This document shows positions 25,620 to 35,095 of a stretch of 64,000 nt of DNA, piece after piece; position 1 is the first letter of the stretch; each line of letters starts with the position of its first letter. Where the stretch lies: NCBI GenBank assembly GCA_021155205.1, contig JAJNPS010000010.1:147111-211110 (forward strand), written 5' to 3'. Below the pieces are notes generated by a model. The model worked only from the letters and a program-made list of their open reading frames with translations, searched no databases and was not told the origin of the DNA. The translations under genes were made by a program, and so were the position numbers. The stretch comes from Rhodobacterales bacterium. Lineage in GTDB: Bacteria > Pseudomonadota > Alphaproteobacteria > Rhodobacterales > Rhodobacteraceae.

Positions 25620-26612
25620 ATGCTCGGACACCGTTTTGCAACGCGGATCAACTCGTTTGCCTCGGACGCATCGGGCTATTGGCCCGGCCTGTCGGGCAAG
25701 CCAAGCTTGGAGCAGATGATCCGCCGCGCGGCCACGGTCGAGGGGCTGACCGAACTTGACCTGAACTATCCCGATCACATCGGCCAGGACCCGGCCGCGA
25801 CAGCACGGGTGGTGCGCGACTGCGGGCTGCGGGTCTCGGGGCTGGCGATGCGCTATTACACCAACCCGGCCTTCAAGCGCGGGGCCTTCACCAACCCGGA
25901 CCGCGCCGTGCGGCGCGAGGCGATCGACCTGACGAAACGCGGCATCGACGCGGCGCGGGCCATGGGCGCGCCGATGATGACACTGTGGCTGGGTCAGGAC
26001 GGCTGGGACTACGCCTTTCAGTGCGACTATCCCGCGCTCTGGGCCGATGAGATTGCCGGGATCGCCGAAGTCGCCGCACATGACCCCGGCTGCCTGATTT
26101 CACTTGAATACAAGCCCAATGAACCCAGGTCCTATGCGGTCCTGCCCGATGCGGCGACGACCCTCTTGGCGATTGCCGAAGTCGGCCTGCCGAACCTGGG
26201 CGTGACCATCGACTTTGCCCATGCGCTTTATGCCGACGAGCAGCCCGCCTTTGCCGCCGCACTGGTGCAAAGCCGGTCGCGGCTGCTGGGGCTGCACCTG
26301 AACGATGGCTATGGAAAACGCGATGACGGGCTGATGGTGGGCGCGGTGCATGAACAGGCGACGCTGGAACTGCTGCGGCAGGTGCATCGCGGCGGTTTCG
26401 ATGGCGCGATCTACTTCGACACCTTTCCCGATGCGTCCGGCCTCGACCCGGTGGCGGAATGCGCCGCCAATATCCGCACCATGCGCCGGATGCTGGAGGC
26501 GGTGGCCCGGATGGCGGGCGACAACCGCCTGTCCGAGGCCCAAAGCCGCCAGGACCCGATCTCTGCGCAGGAGATCGCACGCCAGGCGCTGGCACGGCTG
26601 ACGACAGCATGA
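25620..26612 (+). CDS. Sugar isomerase/epimerase (xylose-isomerase-like TIM barrel)
   Basis: A 330-residue TIM-barrel protein. Likely metal ligands: Glu in SLEYKPNE, Asp in TIDFAHAL, His/Asp in GLHLNDGYG and a late Asp in AIYFDTFPD. This fits the AP_endonuc_2/L-rhamnose-isomerase-like superfamily. GAGGGG precedes the ATG. It heads an operon with a ribokinase-like kinase and a thiolase. The preceding 119 bp hold a GC-rich hairpin after the ROK gene and an AT-rich stretch (about 25566-25600) that may carry a promoter. Substrate unknown. Confidence 0.82.
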   Translation: MLGHRFATRINSFASDASGYWPGLSGKPSLEQMIRRAATVEGLTELDLNYPDHIGQDPAATARVVRDCGLRVSGLAMRYYTNPAFKRGAFTNPDRAVRREAIDLTKRGIDAARAMGAPMMTLWLGQDGWDYAFQCDYPALWADEIAGIAEVAAHDPGCLISLEYKPNEPRSYAVLPDAATTLLAIAEVGLPNLGVTIDFAHALYADEQPAFAAALVQSRSRLLGLHLNDGYGKRDDGLMVGAVHEQATLELLRQVHRGGFDGAIYFDTFPDASGLDPVAECAANIRTMRRMLEAVARMAGDNRLSEAQSRQDPISAQEIARQALARLTTA

Positions 26613-26650
26613 CGTCAGCCGTGCCAACCGGGCAGCGGGGCTGAACCGCC

Positions 26651-27544
26651 ATGCCCCGGCCCGTGATCCTGGTCGTCGGCAGCCTGCACCATGACATCAT
26701 GGTCGAGGCGGGTCATTTGCCGCGCAAGGACGAAACCGCCATCGGCACCCGCTGGTATCCGAAATTCGGCGGCAAGGGCGGCAATCAGGCCGTCGCGGTG
26801 GTGGCGCAGGGCGGGACCGCGCGGATGCTGGGCGCGGTGGGCAGGGATGCGTTCGGGCACTTCCTGCGGGCGGGCCTGCAGGCGGGCGGCGTCGATGCAG
26901 GCTTTGTGCGCGATGTCGCAGGCACCGGATCGGGGATGAGCGTCGCGATCCAGGATGCCGACGGCGACTATGCGGCAACCATCGTGCCGGGCGCAAACCT
27001 GATGATCGGCGCGGACTGGCTTGCCGATGCGGCCCTGTGGCAGGACGTTGGCCTGCTGGTCCTGCAGAACGAAATCCCCGAACCGATCAACCTGGCCGCC
27101 GCAACCGCCGCCCGCGCACGCGGCATCCGCACCCTCTTCAACGCCGGGCCGTTTCGTCCCTTGCCGCCCGCGTTCGAGGCGCTGGTGGACATTCTCGTCG
27201 TGAACGCGGTCGAGGCCGAGATGATGGGCGCAGGACAGGTTGCAAGCCTGGACGCCGCCGCCGATGCCGCCCGCGCCCTGTCCGCACGGTTCGGCGCGGT
27301 CATTGTCACCGCCGGATCGCTGGGCCTTGCCGCGCGGGCGGCAGAGGACGCCTTTGCCCTGCCCGCCCGCAGGGTCGATGCCGTCAGCGCGCATGGCGCG
27401 GGCGATTGCTTCATCGGCGCCCTGGCGGCGGCGCTTGTCAAAGGGGACGGCTTTCGCGATGCATGTGCCCTGGCGTCCGAGGCTGCGGCGCTGCACGTCG
27501 CAGGCCGGACGCCGCGCCCCGACGCGCCCCCCTCAAAGGTGTGA
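26651..27544 (+). CDS. Ribokinase-like PfkB sugar kinase
   Basis: A 297-residue PfkB kinase: N-terminal VVGSLHHDIMVEAGHLP, substrate motif FGGKGGNQAVAV, and C-terminal SAHGAGDCFIGALAAAL containing the anion hole GAGD. The usual DTTGAGD is SAHGAGD here, so the Asp-Thr pair before the anion hole is changed. Likely phosphorylates the product of the isomerase 38 bp upstream; the thiolase follows after 3 bp. Confidence 0.85.
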   Translation: MPRPVILVVGSLHHDIMVEAGHLPRKDETAIGTRWYPKFGGKGGNQAVAVVAQGGTARMLGAVGRDAFGHFLRAGLQAGGVDAGFVRDVAGTGSGMSVAIQDADGDYAATIVPGANLMIGADWLADAALWQDVGLLVLQNEIPEPINLAAATAARARGIRTLFNAGPFRPLPPAFEALVDILVVNAVEAEMMGAGQVASLDAAADAARALSARFGAVIVTAGSLGLAARAAEDAFALPARRVDAVSAHGAGDCFIGALAAALVKGDGFRDACALASEAAALHVAGRTPRPDAPPSKV

Positions 27545-27547
27545 CCG

Positions 27548-28747
27548 ATGACTGATGTATTCATCTGCGACTATATCCGCACCCCCATCGGGCGCTATGG
27601 CGGGGCGCTGGCATCGGTGCGGACCGACGATCTGGCGGCAATCCCCTTGCGCGCGCTGATGGCGCGCAATGCGGGCGTGGACTGGGCAAGGGTCGAGGAT
27701 GTCATCCTCGGCTGCGCCAACCAGGCGGGCGAGGACAACCGCAATGTCGCGCGCATGGCGGCGCTGCTCGCGGGGCTGCCGGTGGGGGTCGCGGGCACCA
27801 CGATCAACCGGCTGTGCGGGTCGGGGATGGATGCAGTGCTGGTGGCGGCGCGCGCGATTGCGGCAGGCGAGGCCGACCTGATGATCGCAGGGGGCGTCGA
27901 AAGCATGAGCCGCGCGCCGTTCGTGATGCCCAAGGCCGATGCCGCCTTTTCCCGCACCGCCGAAATCTTTGACACCACCATCGGCTGGCGGCTGGTGAAC
28001 CCCGCGATGCAGGCGGCCTACGGCACCGACAGCATGCCGCAGACGGGCCAGAACGTTGCCGATGACCATGACATCGGCCGCGCGGCGCAGGACGCCATGG
28101 CGCTGGCCAGCCAGTCCAAGGCCGCCGCGGCCCAGGCCAGCGGACGGTTGGCGCAAGAGATCACGCCGGTTGCAGTCCCGCAACGCAAGGGCGACCCTGT
28201 TGTGGTGGACAGCGACGAGCATCCCCGCGCGACGACCGCCGCGGCGCTGGCCGCGTTGAAACCGCTGTTCCCGGACGGCTCTGTCACGGCGGGCAATTCC
28301 AGCGGCATCAATGACGGCGCGGCGGCGCTGATCCTGGCGTCGGGCGCAGCGGCAAAGGCGCATGGGCTGACCCCGCTTGCCCGCGTGCTGGGCGGGGCCG
28401 TGGCGGGGGTGCCCCCCCGGATCATGGGCATCGGCCCTGCCCCCGCCAGCCAGAAACTGCTGGCACGGCTGGGACTTGCGCAAACCGATTTCGACGTGAT
28501 CGAACTGAACGAGGCCTTTGCGGCGCAGGGCGTCGCGACCTTGCGGCTGATGGGTATTGCCGGGGACGACCCCCGCGTGAACCCCAATGGTGGCGCGATC
28601 GCGCTGGGACACCCCTTGGGCATGACGGGTGCGCGGCTGACCGGGACGGCGGCGCTGGAACTGGCGCGGGCGGGCGGGCGGCGCGCGCTGGCCACGATGT
28701 GCATCGGCGTCGGACAGGGCATTGCGATCGCACTGGAACGGGTGTGA
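27548..28747 (+). CDS. pcaF: 3-oxoadipyl-CoA thiolase
   Basis: A 399-residue thiolase. Close to PcaF throughout: DVFICDYIRTPIGRYGGALA, LGCANQAGEDNRNVARMA, nucleophile Cys in NRLCGSGMDA, GGVESMSRAPFVM, NGGAIALGHPLG (His) and a C-terminal TMCIGVGQG (second Cys). PcaF converts 3-oxoadipyl-CoA to succinyl-CoA and acetyl-CoA, the last step of aromatic degradation. Odd context: it is three bases behind a sugar kinase, with no pca genes nearby in the window. A different 3-oxoacyl-CoA substrate is possible. Confidence 0.9.
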   Translation: MTDVFICDYIRTPIGRYGGALASVRTDDLAAIPLRALMARNAGVDWARVEDVILGCANQAGEDNRNVARMAALLAGLPVGVAGTTINRLCGSGMDAVLVAARAIAAGEADLMIAGGVESMSRAPFVMPKADAAFSRTAEIFDTTIGWRLVNPAMQAAYGTDSMPQTGQNVADDHDIGRAAQDAMALASQSKAAAAQASGRLAQEITPVAVPQRKGDPVVVDSDEHPRATTAAALAALKPLFPDGSVTAGNSSGINDGAAALILASGAAAKAHGLTPLARVLGGAVAGVPPRIMGIGPAPASQKLLARLGLAQTDFDVIELNEAFAAQGVATLRLMGIAGDDPRVNPNGGAIALGHPLGMTGARLTGTAALELARAGGRRALATMCIGVGQGIAIALERV

Positions 28748-28757
28748 TGCGGGCGTT

Positions 28758-28990
28758 TCAGACCGACACCTTGCCGCGCAGGTCCTGCTTGTCGAAACCG
28801 CCCGCCGGACCCGAGGCCGACACCGCACCCCGCCGCATCACGTAGAACTGGTCAGGCAACCCGTGGGCGAACTCGAAATACTGCTCGACCGGCACGATGG
28901 CCATGTCGCCCACGACCCCTGCCCAATCGGAATGCCCAAAGGGAATGGTGTTCGCCAAGCCTTCCTTTTTTGCATGCCCTTCGCGATCAG
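28758..28990 (-). pseudogene. C-terminal fragment of an unrecognised protein
   Basis: An open stretch on the minus strand reads QYPADPADREGHAKKEGLAN, then FGHSDWAGVVGDMAIVPVEQ and ends DKQDLRGKVSV. It looks like a real protein end (conserved-looking aromatic/Gly pattern, convergent with pcaF), but there is no credible start and the frame is closed upstream. I do not recognise the family. It lies within a 581-bp stretch (28748-29328) with no intact gene. Confidence 0.4.
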
Positions 28991-29240
28991 CCGGGTCTGC
29001 GGGATATTGTCACGGTGCCCGGGTCGCCGTCGTCGTTGTCCCGACGCTCGCCCTTGGTATTCTGCGTCTCGATCAGCATCTGCAGGGTGCTTCTCAGCGT
29101 GAGAGCGCAACTCGCCATCGTCGTGGACAGCAGGCGCAATGCGCGGGACTTGATGGTCCCGGCTTGCGCAAGGGCCATTCGGGGCACGGCAAGGGCAGCG
29201 GCGCCCGTGGCCAAGACGGCGCGAGGGGCGGGCTACATGA
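28987..29240 (-). pseudogene. N-terminal remnant of an ABC substrate-binding protein (UrtA-like)
   Basis: On the minus strand an in-frame stop precedes a signal-peptide-like stretch RAVLATGAAALAVPRMALAQ, which leads to LRSTLQMLIETQNTKGER. This resembles the start of urea/amide-type periplasmic binding proteins (TLxMLIExQNxKGG). The frame then degenerates and stops at 28987. Only about 80 codons remain of a family of about 400. A decayed gene; the frame beyond is unrelated to the fragment at 28758-28990. Confidence 0.45.
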
Positions 29241-29328
29241 TCATGCCAGCACAGAGATTTTTGCGGCGCGTCGCGCTGCGGTGCAGAGTATGACCCTTCC
29301 GTGAAGGACGGACAGGCGTGGCGGCCTG

Positions 29329-30357
29329 TCAGCGGTGGCTGGTGCGGCAGACCAGCCTTGGGTGCAGGATCACGTGGCTGACCTCGGACCGGCCGCCGAT
29401 GCGCGACAGCAATGCACGTGCCGCGGCCTCGCCCAGTCCCCTTGCGTCCTGATCGACGGATGTCAGTCCGACCACCGGCATCGCGGCCACCTGCGAATTG
29501 TCGTAGCCCACGACGGCAACGTCCGCAGGCACCCGCAGGCCCAGCTCATGCGCGACATTGATCAGCGGGATCGCATCGAGGTCGGACCAGCAAAAGACCG
29601 CGCGCGGACGGTCCGGACCGGACAGCAGCGCCGTCATCTCGGCATGGCGCGGCACTTCGGGCTGGGGCATGTGGACGATCCGCGCAAAGGACGACAGGCC
29701 CGCCGCCGCCATGGCCTCCCGATAGCCGCGTTCACGCTGCGGCGAGACATTGGCCTGATGGTCTTCGGGGTGGGGCAGCGCCAGCATGGCGATGTCGCGG
29801 TGGCCTGCGTCGATCAGTGCGCCGACCGCAATCCTGGCGCCCTGGCGGTCGTCGTTGTTGACGGTATCGAAATGTCGGGCAGACGGTTCGTGATGGCCGA
29901 CGACCACGATGGGTATCTGGCGCGCATAGCGTTCCAGAACGTCCCCCGCGATCCGGCTGGCCACAAGGATCAGCCCGTCCATGCGGTTGTCCAGCATCTG
30001 TTCGATCAGCCTTGCCTCGGTCTGCATCCGCGCCGCACCGACGCCCACCATGATCTTGTAACCGGCGGCTTCGGCCACGCCTTCGATGCCGCCATAGATC
30101 AGCGGCAGGATCGGGTTGTCGATGCCGACCAGCAGGACCCCCAGGGTGAAGGTCTGCCCCCGCATCCCGCGCGCCGCCACCGACGGGCGATAGCCAAGCC
30201 GGGCGATGCTGGCCTCGACCTTCAGGCGCAGCGCCTCCGACACGCCATAGGCGTTGCGCATGACCTTGGACACCGCGGCCACGGAAACCCCGGCATCTTC
30301 GGCCACGGTGCGGATCGTGACCCGCCCTGCCCCCGTCTTTGTACCCCCGTCGGCCAT
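29329..30357 (-). CDS. LacI family transcriptional regulator of the rhamnoside unit
   Basis: A 342-residue repressor. HTH at residues 14-33 (RTVAEDAGVSVAAVSKVMRN), then a periplasmic-binding-like domain (LGVLLVGIDNPILPLIYGGI, DGLILVASRI, PADVAVVGYDNSQVAAM, LTSVDQDARGLG). The frame extends to 31215 but ATG 30357 has GAAGGA upstream and starts the HTH domain. It is divergent from the rhamnosidase operon and probably represses it through the inverted repeat at 30393-30412, with a rhamnose-like inducer. Confidence 0.9.
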   Translation of the reverse strand: MADGGTKTGAGRVTIRTVAEDAGVSVAAVSKVMRNAYGVSEALRLKVEASIARLGYRPSVAARGMRGQTFTLGVLLVGIDNPILPLIYGGIEGVAEAAGYKIMVGVGAARMQTEARLIEQMLDNRMDGLILVASRIAGDVLERYARQIPIVVVGHHEPSARHFDTVNNDDRQGARIAVGALIDAGHRDIAMLALPHPEDHQANVSPQRERGYREAMAAAGLSSFARIVHMPQPEVPRHAEMTALLSGPDRPRAVFCWSDLDAIPLINVAHELGLRVPADVAVVGYDNSQVAAMPVVGLTSVDQDARGLGEAAARALLSRIGGRSEVSHVILHPRLVCRTSHR

Positions 30358-30392
30358 CGGCTGTCCTTCTCTTTGCCGCACCCTAGCAAAAA

Positions 30393-30412
30393 ACAGTTGC
30401 GCGGCAAACTGT
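30393..30412. promoter_or_regulatory. Putative LacI-family operator
   Basis: ACAGTT (30393-30398), 8-nt centre with a CG at the dyad, AACTGT (30407-30412). A 20-bp inverted repeat with central CG is the standard LacI-family architecture. It sits in the 132-bp divergent region between the regulator and the rhamnosidase. Confidence 0.55.
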
Positions 30413-30489
30413 GTTGTAGAATGATTTACGTAGAACGGTGCACGAAGCCGCCGGCGGATCGATTCGACACCTGTTGGGAGGATGCGGGA

Positions 30490-32811
30490 ATGGACCTTGA
30501 TGCCGTTTTGCGCACACCGGATGCCGTGACCGGCCTTCCCGCGCTGACCGCCGAGATGATTGCCCCGGCCTGCGATGCCGGAACCGGCGGTCCCGGAACC
30601 TTTGTGGCGCGGGACTTCGATCTGGCCGAAGTGGCGCCGGGGAGCGTCCTTTACCTGTCGGCGCAGGGACTTTACCGCGCCTTCCTGAACGGGCAGCGCG
30701 TTGGTGGCGACCTGCTGACCCCCGGATGGACCTGTTATGACGACCGGATCGCCTATCAGTCCTATGACGTGACCGCGCTGCTGCATCCGGGGAAGAACCG
30801 GCTGGAAATCTGGCTCGGCGACGGCTGGTATCGGTCGCGCCTGATGTGGGCGCTGAACCCGATCCCGAACACCTGGGGCAGCCGGATCGGGGCTTTTGCG
30901 GAACTGGTCGCGGGCGGCCGGACGCTGCTGAAAACGGATGCGGGCTGGCGCTCGGGCTTCACGCCGGTCACGGGAAACGGCATCTACCACGGCGAGGATT
31001 ACGACGCCCGCATCGCCATCGCGGACACGCATGGGGTCGAAGAGCTGGCGTTCGACCCGGCGCTGCTGGTCCCGCATGAGACCGAAGCAGTCAAAGAGAT
31101 GGCGCCGGTTCCGGCAGTGGAACGCTGGGGCGATGGCGAGACGACGGTTTACGACTTCGGCCAGAACTGCGCTGCCTACGCTCGGATCGCCGTGCAAGGC
31201 CCGGCGGGATCCCATGTCAGGGTGGAGTTTTCGGAAGTGCTTGGCCCCGACCGCGCCTTCGACAACCGCAACTACCGTTCAGCCCGCGCTGAACAGCACT
31301 ACATGCTGAAGGGCGATGGCGTTGAATCCTATGCCCCGATGTTCACCTTTTTCGGCTATCGCTATGCCCGCGTGACGCTGACCGGCGGGGCCGAACTGCT
31401 GGACATCGTCCAGGTGCCGGTGACATCCGTTCCCGTGCAGGCGGGCAGCTTTTCCTGCGGCGTCCCGGCGGTCAACCGGCTGGTCCTCAACACCATCTGG
31501 TCGCAGCGGTCGAACTTCATCGAAATTCCCACCGACTGCCCGCAGCGCGACGAACGCCTGGGCTGGACCGGCGACGCGCAGGTGTTCGCAGGCACCGCCT
31601 GCTGGTTGGCCGATTGCCAGCGCTTCCTGACGAAATACCTGCGCGATGTCCGCCATGACCAGCGCCCGAACGGCGCAGTGCCGCATTTTTCGCCCGACCC
31701 GACGCGCCTGCATCCGATTGACGGGCGCGGTGACTGGGCGGGATCAACCGGCTGGGGCGATGCGATCGTGATCATCCCCTGGCAGCTTTACCTGCATTAT
31801 GGCGACAAGGGCGTCCTGGCCGAGAACTTCGCCGCGATGGTGAAATGGCTCGACTACCTCTGGGGCATTTCGGATGGGCCGGTCATCCGGCCGTCTGCGG
31901 AATGGGGCGGTCACGGATTTACCTTTGGCGACTGGATCCAGCCGGTCGGTGACAACCGCAAGCCGCGCCCGACCATCGCCGACGACTGCGCAGCGACGAT
32001 CTATCATTTCATTTCTACTGATCTTGCCGCGCGGATTGCCGGGCTGATCGGCAACCCGGCAGAGGCCGCGCTGCGCGAGCGGGCCGAAGCGATAAGGAAG
32101 GCTTTCAGGCACGAATTCTTCTCGCCCTCGGGCCGCATCGCGCACAACGACCAGACCTCGTGGAGCCTTGCGTTCCTGTACGGTCTGGTCCCGCCGGAAT
32201 ACCAAGAGGCCGGGAAGGCCTATTTCCGCCGGGTGGTCGAGGATGCGGATGGCCTGATCGGCACGGGATTCATCGGAACCCCGGCGATCCTGCCTGCGCT
32301 GACGATGCACGGCATGGCCGACCTGGCGGAGAAGATCTTCCTGAACCGCAAGGTGCCGGGGTGGCTCTATCAGGTCGACCGGGGGGCCACGAGCATCTGG
32401 GAACGCTGGGACGCGCTGGGCGAGGACGGGTCGATCTATGACCCCGACATGAACAGCTACAACCACTATGCCTATGGTGCGGTCTGCCAGTGGCTGTTTG
32501 AAAGCGTGGCGGGGGTGGCCCCGGTGGCCGAGAAGCCGGGTTTCGACGAAGTGACGCTGGACCCGCTGATCCTGCCTGCGCTGTCGCCGGTCGCCGCCTG
32601 GCACAATTGCCGCCATGGCCGGATCGAGGCGGGCTGGGCGCTGGACGGCCAGACCGTCACCTGTCGCGTGACCTTGCCCCCAGGTTGCACCGGGCGGCTG
32701 GCGGCCAATCCGGCGCGGCGCGATGTCACGCTGGCCGGCAAGCCTGTCATCGTCGCCGCGGGGGGCCTGACCCTGCCGCCCGGCATTCACGAGATCACCT
32801 TCCGCATCTGA
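30490..32811 (+). CDS. GH78 alpha-L-rhamnosidase
   Basis: A 773-residue cytosolic enzyme (no signal peptide). N-terminal beta-domain with YRAFLNGQRVGGDLLTPGWT and NRLEIWLGDGWYRSR; then the (alpha/alpha)6 catalytic domain with DCPQRDERLGWTGDA near residue 350, where the conserved GH78 acidic residues sit, DWAGSTGWGDA and TSIWERWDALG (a conserved Glu); a C-terminal beta-sandwich follows. It releases L-rhamnose from alpha-L-rhamnosides. GGGAGG lies eight bases before ATG 30490. Because it is cytosolic and followed by an ABC importer, rhamnosides are probably taken up intact. Confidence 0.93.
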   Translation: MDLDAVLRTPDAVTGLPALTAEMIAPACDAGTGGPGTFVARDFDLAEVAPGSVLYLSAQGLYRAFLNGQRVGGDLLTPGWTCYDDRIAYQSYDVTALLHPGKNRLEIWLGDGWYRSRLMWALNPIPNTWGSRIGAFAELVAGGRTLLKTDAGWRSGFTPVTGNGIYHGEDYDARIAIADTHGVEELAFDPALLVPHETEAVKEMAPVPAVERWGDGETTVYDFGQNCAAYARIAVQGPAGSHVRVEFSEVLGPDRAFDNRNYRSARAEQHYMLKGDGVESYAPMFTFFGYRYARVTLTGGAELLDIVQVPVTSVPVQAGSFSCGVPAVNRLVLNTIWSQRSNFIEIPTDCPQRDERLGWTGDAQVFAGTACWLADCQRFLTKYLRDVRHDQRPNGAVPHFSPDPTRLHPIDGRGDWAGSTGWGDAIVIIPWQLYLHYGDKGVLAENFAAMVKWLDYLWGISDGPVIRPSAEWGGHGFTFGDWIQPVGDNRKPRPTIADDCAATIYHFISTDLAARIAGLIGNPAEAALRERAEAIRKAFRHEFFSPSGRIAHNDQTSWSLAFLYGLVPPEYQEAGKAYFRRVVEDADGLIGTGFIGTPAILPALTMHGMADLAEKIFLNRKVPGWLYQVDRGATSIWERWDALGEDGSIYDPDMNSYNHYAYGAVCQWLFESVAGVAPVAEKPGFDEVTLDPLILPALSPVAAWHNCRHGRIEAGWALDGQTVTCRVTLPPGCTGRLAANPARRDVTLAGKPVIVAAGGLTLPPGIHEITFRI

Positions 32812-32887
32812 CGCGGAACAAAAAGACCCCGGACGGAACAGACCGCCCGGGTCCCGCAACATTGGTTCACCTGGAGGAGAACGACCG

Positions 32888-34162
32888 ATGAAACTGATCC
32901 CGAGCGCGGCCTTCCTTGCCGCTTTTTCCATGGCCGCAGGCCTGGCGCAGGCCCAGACGGTTCTGTCCGTCACTACCGACGGCAATGCCGAAACCGTTGC
33001 CGCGATGGAGGCGCTGACGGCCGCCTATACCGCCGCAAACCCCGACGTGACATTCGAGATCGAGAACCGGCCCGGCGGCGCTGATGGCGACAATCTGGTC
33101 AAGACCCGGCTGGCGACGGGCGAGGCGGGCGACATCCTGCAATACAATTCCGGTTCCCTGTTCCAGGCGCTGAACCCGGTCGAGCAACTGGCCGACCTGA
33201 CCGATATCGCCGGGCAGGCCAATGTGCTCGACAGTTTCAAGTCGGTCGTCACAGCGTCCGACGGCACCGTGCGCGGCGTGCCCTTCGGCCCGGCGATGGG
33301 TGGCGGCATCTACTACAACCGTCCGATCTATGCAGAACTGGGCCTGAGCGTGCCGAAGTCCTGGGCCGAGTTCATGGCCAACAACGAAAAGATCAAGGCG
33401 GCGGGCAAGGTTGCGGTGGCGCAGACCTATGGCGACACCTGGTCCAGCCAGTTGTTCGTGCTGGCCGATTTCTACAACGTGCAGGCCGCCGAGCCGAACT
33501 TTGCCGCCGACTACACCGCGAACAAGGCGAAATATGCCACCTCGCCGGCGGCCATGGCGGGCTTTCAGCATCTGGAGGATGTGTTCAAGGCGGGCTACCT
33601 GAACGAGGATTTCGGGGTGGCCAAGTTCGATGACGGCGTGCGCATGGTCGCCACGGGCGAGGCCGCGCATTACCCGATGCTGACATTCGCCTTGGGCAAC
33701 GTGAAGCAGAACTTTCCTGAAAACCTGAACGACGTCGGTTTCTTTGCGCAGCCGGGGCCGGATGCCGCAAAGAACGGCCTGACGGTCTGGATGCCCGCCG
33801 CGCTGTATATTCCGGCGGCGTCCAAAAACATTGACGCCGCCAAGAACTTCCTGTCCTTCGTCGCCTCGGTCGAAGGCTGCAATCTGATGATCGGTGCCAA
33901 TGGAGCGACCGGCCCCTATCTGATCAAGGGTTGCGCATTGCCGGCCGACGTGCCGCCCGCAGTGGCGGACATGCTGCCCTATTTCCAGGCCGAAGGCATG
34001 ACCGCCCCGGCGCTGGAGTTCCTGTCGCCGATCAAGGGCCCGGCGCTGGAGCAGATCACCGTCGAGGTCGGGTCCGGCATCCGCCCGGCGGCCGAGGCGG
34101 CGGCACTCTATGACCAGGATGTCGAAAAGCAGGCCAAGCAACTGGGCCTGCCGAACTGGTAA
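32888..34162 (+). CDS. Sugar ABC transporter substrate-binding protein (family 1, CUT1 type)
   Basis: A 424-residue periplasmic protein. Sec signal MKLIPSAAFLAAFSMAAG ends near AQAQ; the mature part is a MalE-like SBP_bac_1 fold (DGNAETVAAMEALTAAYTAA, GVPFGPAMGGGIYYNRPIYA, FLSFVASVEGCN). GGAGGAGA lies before the ATG. It follows the rhamnosidase by 76 bp, including a weak hairpin, and precedes two permeases and an ATPase. Probable ligand is a rhamnose-containing oligosaccharide or glycoside, from context. Confidence 0.92.
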   Translation: MKLIPSAAFLAAFSMAAGLAQAQTVLSVTTDGNAETVAAMEALTAAYTAANPDVTFEIENRPGGADGDNLVKTRLATGEAGDILQYNSGSLFQALNPVEQLADLTDIAGQANVLDSFKSVVTASDGTVRGVPFGPAMGGGIYYNRPIYAELGLSVPKSWAEFMANNEKIKAAGKVAVAQTYGDTWSSQLFVLADFYNVQAAEPNFAADYTANKAKYATSPAAMAGFQHLEDVFKAGYLNEDFGVAKFDDGVRMVATGEAAHYPMLTFALGNVKQNFPENLNDVGFFAQPGPDAAKNGLTVWMPAALYIPAASKNIDAAKNFLSFVASVEGCNLMIGANGATGPYLIKGCALPADVPPAVADMLPYFQAEGMTAPALEFLSPIKGPALEQITVEVGSGIRPAAEAAALYDQDVEKQAKQLGLPNW

Positions 34163-34177
34163 GCCCGTGACCGACAC

Positions 34178-34200
34178 CCCCGCCCGCTGGTCGGGCGGGG
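34178..34200. other. Intercistronic hairpin after the binding-protein gene
   Basis: CCCCGCCCG (34178-34186) and CGGGCGGGG (34192-34200) form a perfect 9-bp stem between the binding-protein gene and the first permease gene of the operon; likely mRNA stabilisation of the binding-protein message. Confidence 0.65.
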
Positions 34201-34228
34201 TCCAGCCAAACCGCGTCGCGAGGCTTTG

Positions 34229-35095
34229 ATGGCACGCCGCCGCCCCTCACCCTATCCCTACTGGTTCGTTCTGCCTGCGGCGGTGATCTTCGTCACGCTG
34301 TTTCTGGTGCCCACAATCGCGAGCTTCTGGTTCAGCCTGACGCGCTGGGACCTGTCGCAGGCCGACTTCATCGGTCTCGACAATTACCGCCAGTTCTTCA
34401 AGGAACCTTTCCTGGTGCAGGGCCTGGTCAATACCCTGATCTATGCCTTCCTGACATCGGGGGCAAAGACGGTGTCTGGCCTTTTGCTGGCCGTCCTTCT
34501 GACCTCCGGCATCCTCTGGCAGGGTGTCCTGCGGTCGGTCGTGTTCTTTCCGGTCCTCGTCTCGACGATCGGCGTCGGCATCACGTTTGCCGCCCTGATG
34601 CACCCCACCAGGGGCGTGATAAATCTGGCCCTTGCCACCATCGGCATCGACGGACCAGCCTGGCTGTCGGACCCGTCGCTGGCGCTTTATTCCGTCGCCT
34701 TCATCGACATCTGGAAGGGCGTGGGTCTTGCCACGCTGATCTACATCGCGGGCCTTGCCGCCATCTCGCCCGACTATTACGAGGCCAGCCGGATCGACGG
34801 CGCGACCCGCGTGCAGCAATTCTGGCGCATCACGGTGCCCCTGGTCCGCCCGGCGACGGTGACGGTGATCACGCTGTCGCTGATCGGCGGACTGCGGTCG
34901 TTCGACATCATCTGGGCCACCACACGGGGCGGTCCCGGCTTTGCGTCCGACGTGCTGGCGAGCGTGATCTACAAGCAGTATCAGGCCGGGTTCTATGGCC
35001 TTGCGACGGCCGGAAACGTGATCCTGTTCGCGCTGATCGCACTGATCATCCTGCCCTTGACCTGGTACTTCAACAAACGCGAGGTGGACCTGTGA
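34229..35095 (+). CDS. Sugar ABC transporter permease (MalF/UgpA type)
   Basis: A 288-residue CUT1 permease with six hydrophobic segments and the EAA loop near residues 188-207 (YYEASRIDGATRVQQFWRIT), which docks on the ATPase. ATG 34229 is used; a TTG directly before it is in frame. It overlaps the second permease by GTGA. Confidence 0.92.
   Translation: MARRRPSPYPYWFVLPAAVIFVTLFLVPTIASFWFSLTRWDLSQADFIGLDNYRQFFKEPFLVQGLVNTLIYAFLTSGAKTVSGLLLAVLLTSGILWQGVLRSVVFFPVLVSTIGVGITFAALMHPTRGVINLALATIGIDGPAWLSDPSLALYSVAFIDIWKGVGLATLIYIAGLAAISPDYYEASRIDGATRVQQFWRITVPLVRPATVTVITLSLIGGLRSFDIIWATTRGGPGFASDVLASVIYKQYQAGFYGLATAGNVILFALIALIILPLTWYFNKREVDL

Noticed and set aside
29335..30489. An N-terminal extension of the rhamnosidase (frame open from 29335)
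   Set aside because: The extra 385 codons are antisense to the LacI gene; ATG 30490 has a clear GGGAGG and fits the GH78 start.
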